A DNA stretch of 64,000 nucleotides from Bacillota bacterium (GTDB lineage: Bacteria > Bacillota > Clostridia > Lachnospirales > Lachnospiraceae). The notes below the pieces were generated by a model. It worked only from the letters and a program-made list of their open reading frames with translations. It had not been told where the DNA came from and searched no databases. This document shows, one piece after another, positions 62,626 through 64,000 of this stretch; position 1 is the stretch's first letter, and each line of letters begins with the position of its first letter. The DNA lies in assembly GCA_902363515.1 (NCBI GenBank), contig CABJAN010000007.1, positions 1-64,000 of the forward strand, in the 5' to 3' direction. The position numbers and the translations under genes were made by a program.

Positions 62626-63288
62626 TTATCTGCCCCTTCTGGCAATATCCAGAATTTCCTGCGGCTTGTCAACAATCACATCTGCCTCATGTTCTTCCAG
62701 CTCTGTCCGCGGACGAAAGCCCCAGGTAACCCCAATGGTCAACATCCCCGCTGCCTTTCCGGTGTCCATATCCGTATTAGTATCTCCACAATACAGACAT
62801 TCCTCTGGTTTTACTCCAAATTCTCTGGCAATAGCCAAAGCCCCAAGAGGCGATGGTTTTCTGGGAATCTCTGCTGTCTGTCCCTGAACCTTATGAAACA
62901 TCTGCTCTCCGAAAATTTTATGTACCACTTCTACGGCAGCCTCATGGGGTTTGTTAGAAAATACCGCAATTTTAAGTCCCTGCTGCTTTAGCCCTTCCAG
63001 CAATGCCACAATCCCCTCAAAAGGTTTTACATGGTAAAAGGGATTCTCTCCAAACCATTTGCGGTACAGCACACGCACCGCATCATAATCTGCCTCATCT
63101 CCGCCCGGCACAGCAGCCAGCATCCTGCGTACCAGTTCGTCCGCCCCATCTCCTGCATAGAAATTATAATCTTTTACCGGAATGGGTGGCAGGCCAAACT
63201 CTTTTAAAGTTTTATTTCCCACATAGGCAATAGATTCCACCGTATCTGCAATGGTTCCGTCTAAATCAAAAATACATGCTTTATACAT
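62626..63288 (-). CDS. HAD-superfamily phosphatase (phosphoglycolate phosphatase-like)
   Basis: A 220-residue HAD hydrolase with a C1-type cap. Motif I is CIFDLDGTIADT near residue 5, motif II IAVFSNKPHEAA, motif III Lys in PRKPSPLGAL, and motif IV YCGDTNTDMDTGKAAGM. The Gph/PGPase branch is the best fit; the substrate is not proven. Only 3 bases separate it from maf, so the two are cotranscribed. Confidence 0.9.
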   Translation of the reverse strand: MYKACIFDLDGTIADTVESIAYVGNKTLKEFGLPPIPVKDYNFYAGDGADELVRRMLAAVPGGDEADYDAVRVLYRKWFGENPFYHVKPFEGIVALLEGLKQQGLKIAVFSNKPHEAAVEVVHKIFGEQMFHKVQGQTAEIPRKPSPLGALAIAREFGVKPEECLYCGDTNTDMDTGKAAGMLTIGVTWGFRPRTELEEHEADVIVDKPQEILDIARRGR

Positions 63289-63291
63289 TTT

Positions 63292-63879
63292 TCACCACTT
63301 TCCGGGGTTTATCCCCATCTCTTTTAATTCCTGATACAAACGCGCTGCCGGAAGTCCTACCACATTGTTATAATCTCCATGGATTTCCCTGACAAAAATT
63401 CCGGCCTTTCCCTGTATTCCATAGGCTCCAGCTTTATCCATCGGCTCTTTGGTATCCACATAGCGCTGAATTTCTTCCTCAGACATAGGATAAAACACTA
63501 CCTTTGTCATCACATGAAACGTCCGCTGTCTCTCCTGTCCCTCTTCCCTGTCCAGAAGGGTAACTCCTGTATATACCTCATGGCTGCCTCCCTGAATACT
63601 TCTCAGCATCTGCCTGGCCTCTTCCTGATCTTTTGGCTTTCCCAGGATTTTCCCATTGACAGCCACTACTGTATCTGCTCCGATTACCAGTATATCTCCC
63701 TCTGTTTTCAAAAACACTTCCCTGGCCTTTTGCTCAGACAATTCCTCTACCACCTCTGCCGGATCCGATACGGTAATCTGTTCTTCCCCTTGGCCTGGAC
63801 ACACGGTAAATGGAATCCCTGCTCTTTCTAATAACTCCCGTCTTCTGGGAGATGCACTTGCAAGTATGATATTCTTCAT
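63292..63879 (-). CDS. maf: Maf-like nucleotide pyrophosphatase
   Basis: A 195-residue Maf protein that hydrolyses non-canonical or modified nucleoside triphosphates and affects septum formation. The start IILASASPRRRELLERAGI is the signature. EQKAREVF, VIGADTVVAVNGKILGKPKD and GGSHEVYTGV follow in the normal order, and YGIQGKAGIFV closes the active site. It is the first gene of the operon maf-HAD-small protein-methyltransferase. Confidence 0.94.
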   Translation of the reverse strand: MKNIILASASPRRRELLERAGIPFTVCPGQGEEQITVSDPAEVVEELSEQKAREVFLKTEGDILVIGADTVVAVNGKILGKPKDQEEARQMLRSIQGGSHEVYTGVTLLDREEGQERQRTFHVMTKVVFYPMSEEEIQRYVDTKEPMDKAGAYGIQGKAGIFVREIHGDYNNVVGLPAARLYQELKEMGINPGKW

Positions 63880-63906
63880 GTTCTGCTGCTCTCCTTTTCT
63901 GTATTT

Positions 63907-63935
63907 AGTATAGCCTCACTTTATTTTCTATGCAA
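63907..63935 (-). promoter_or_regulatory. Promoter of the maf operon
   Basis: On the minus strand TTGCAT (63930-63935), a 17-bp spacer and TATACT (63907-63912), 28 bases before the maf start. The remaining bases to the window end show no complete gene. Confidence 0.7.
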
Positions 63936-64000
63936 CCATAAGTTTTTATAAAATTTTCTCAAAACCCCTTCCCTTCTCCTCCTAAAAAGGATTATAATGG

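Overview
The window looks like a chromosomal segment from a gut Firmicute of the family Lachnospiraceae (Blautia/Dorea-like). This is an inference from several features: low-GC coding with strong AGGAGG ribosome sites, a T-box on proS, dipicolinate synthase genes, PadR and Bce-like modules, and Tn916-type and mobilizable elements typical of gut Clostridia. No rRNA, tRNA or CRISPR array is visible.

Layout. (1) 190-6932: a PadR-controlled membrane module (PadR, two paralogous membrane proteins, one broken), a response regulator, a kinase without a membrane sensor, and an FtsX-type ABC exporter. (2) 7009-8581: a NitT/TauT-type ABC importer without a binding protein. (3) 8667-10074: an ATPase scrap and a SEC-C protein. 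(4) About 10244-21184: a 10.9 kb integrative mobilizable element with TnpV, two XRE regulators, a RepA-like protein, DUF3847, a probable oriT, a MobA/MobL relaxase, CHC2 primase, VapE helicase, Xis and Int. It sits in the 5' end of a low-molecular-weight phosphatase gene, and a decayed copy of that 5' end lies at its left edge. (5) 21616-23733: SGNH hydrolase, Crp/Fnr regulator and Nudix protein. (6) About 23928-26569: a second, decayed Tn916-like remnant with a lipoprotein, a DUF3592 protein and an integrase that has lost its N-terminus. (7) 26676-28636: an HTH-AAA-nuclease fusion gene behind a 17-bp palindrome. (8) 28752-33364: a PARG-like pseudogene, bcp, a NifX-SlyD fusion, a Lon-like ATPase and an MFS transporter.

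(9) 33509-35436: T-box and proS. (10) 35517-41959: lactose module (lacZ, GPH symporter, divergent AraC) with a second AraC regulator. (11) 42030-45294: sporulation-type operon spoVFA-spoVFB-asparagine synthetase; the synthetase lacks the glutaminase cysteine. (12) 45374-52104: polyamine operon speD-speA-speE-speB-CASDH-nspC, behind a consensus promoter and a strongly folded 400-nt leader. It encodes arginine to putrescine conversion plus both known spermidine routes. (13) 52120-55011: DegV, DUF5721, NudC and Ogt. (14) 55019-59267: a graveyard of broken genes (AlbA-type ATP-binding protein, MacB/M28-like hybrid, HicA/HicB remnants). (15) 59423-63935: htpG with a perfect CIRCE element, then the operon maf-HAD-small protein-methyltransferase.

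The most unusual items are the dual-route polyamine operon with its structured leader, the HTH-AAA-nuclease fusion whose promoter lies inside a long palindrome, the NifX-SlyD fusion, the asparagine synthetase without its glutaminase cysteine, and the paired arm-type repeats that track the two integrases.
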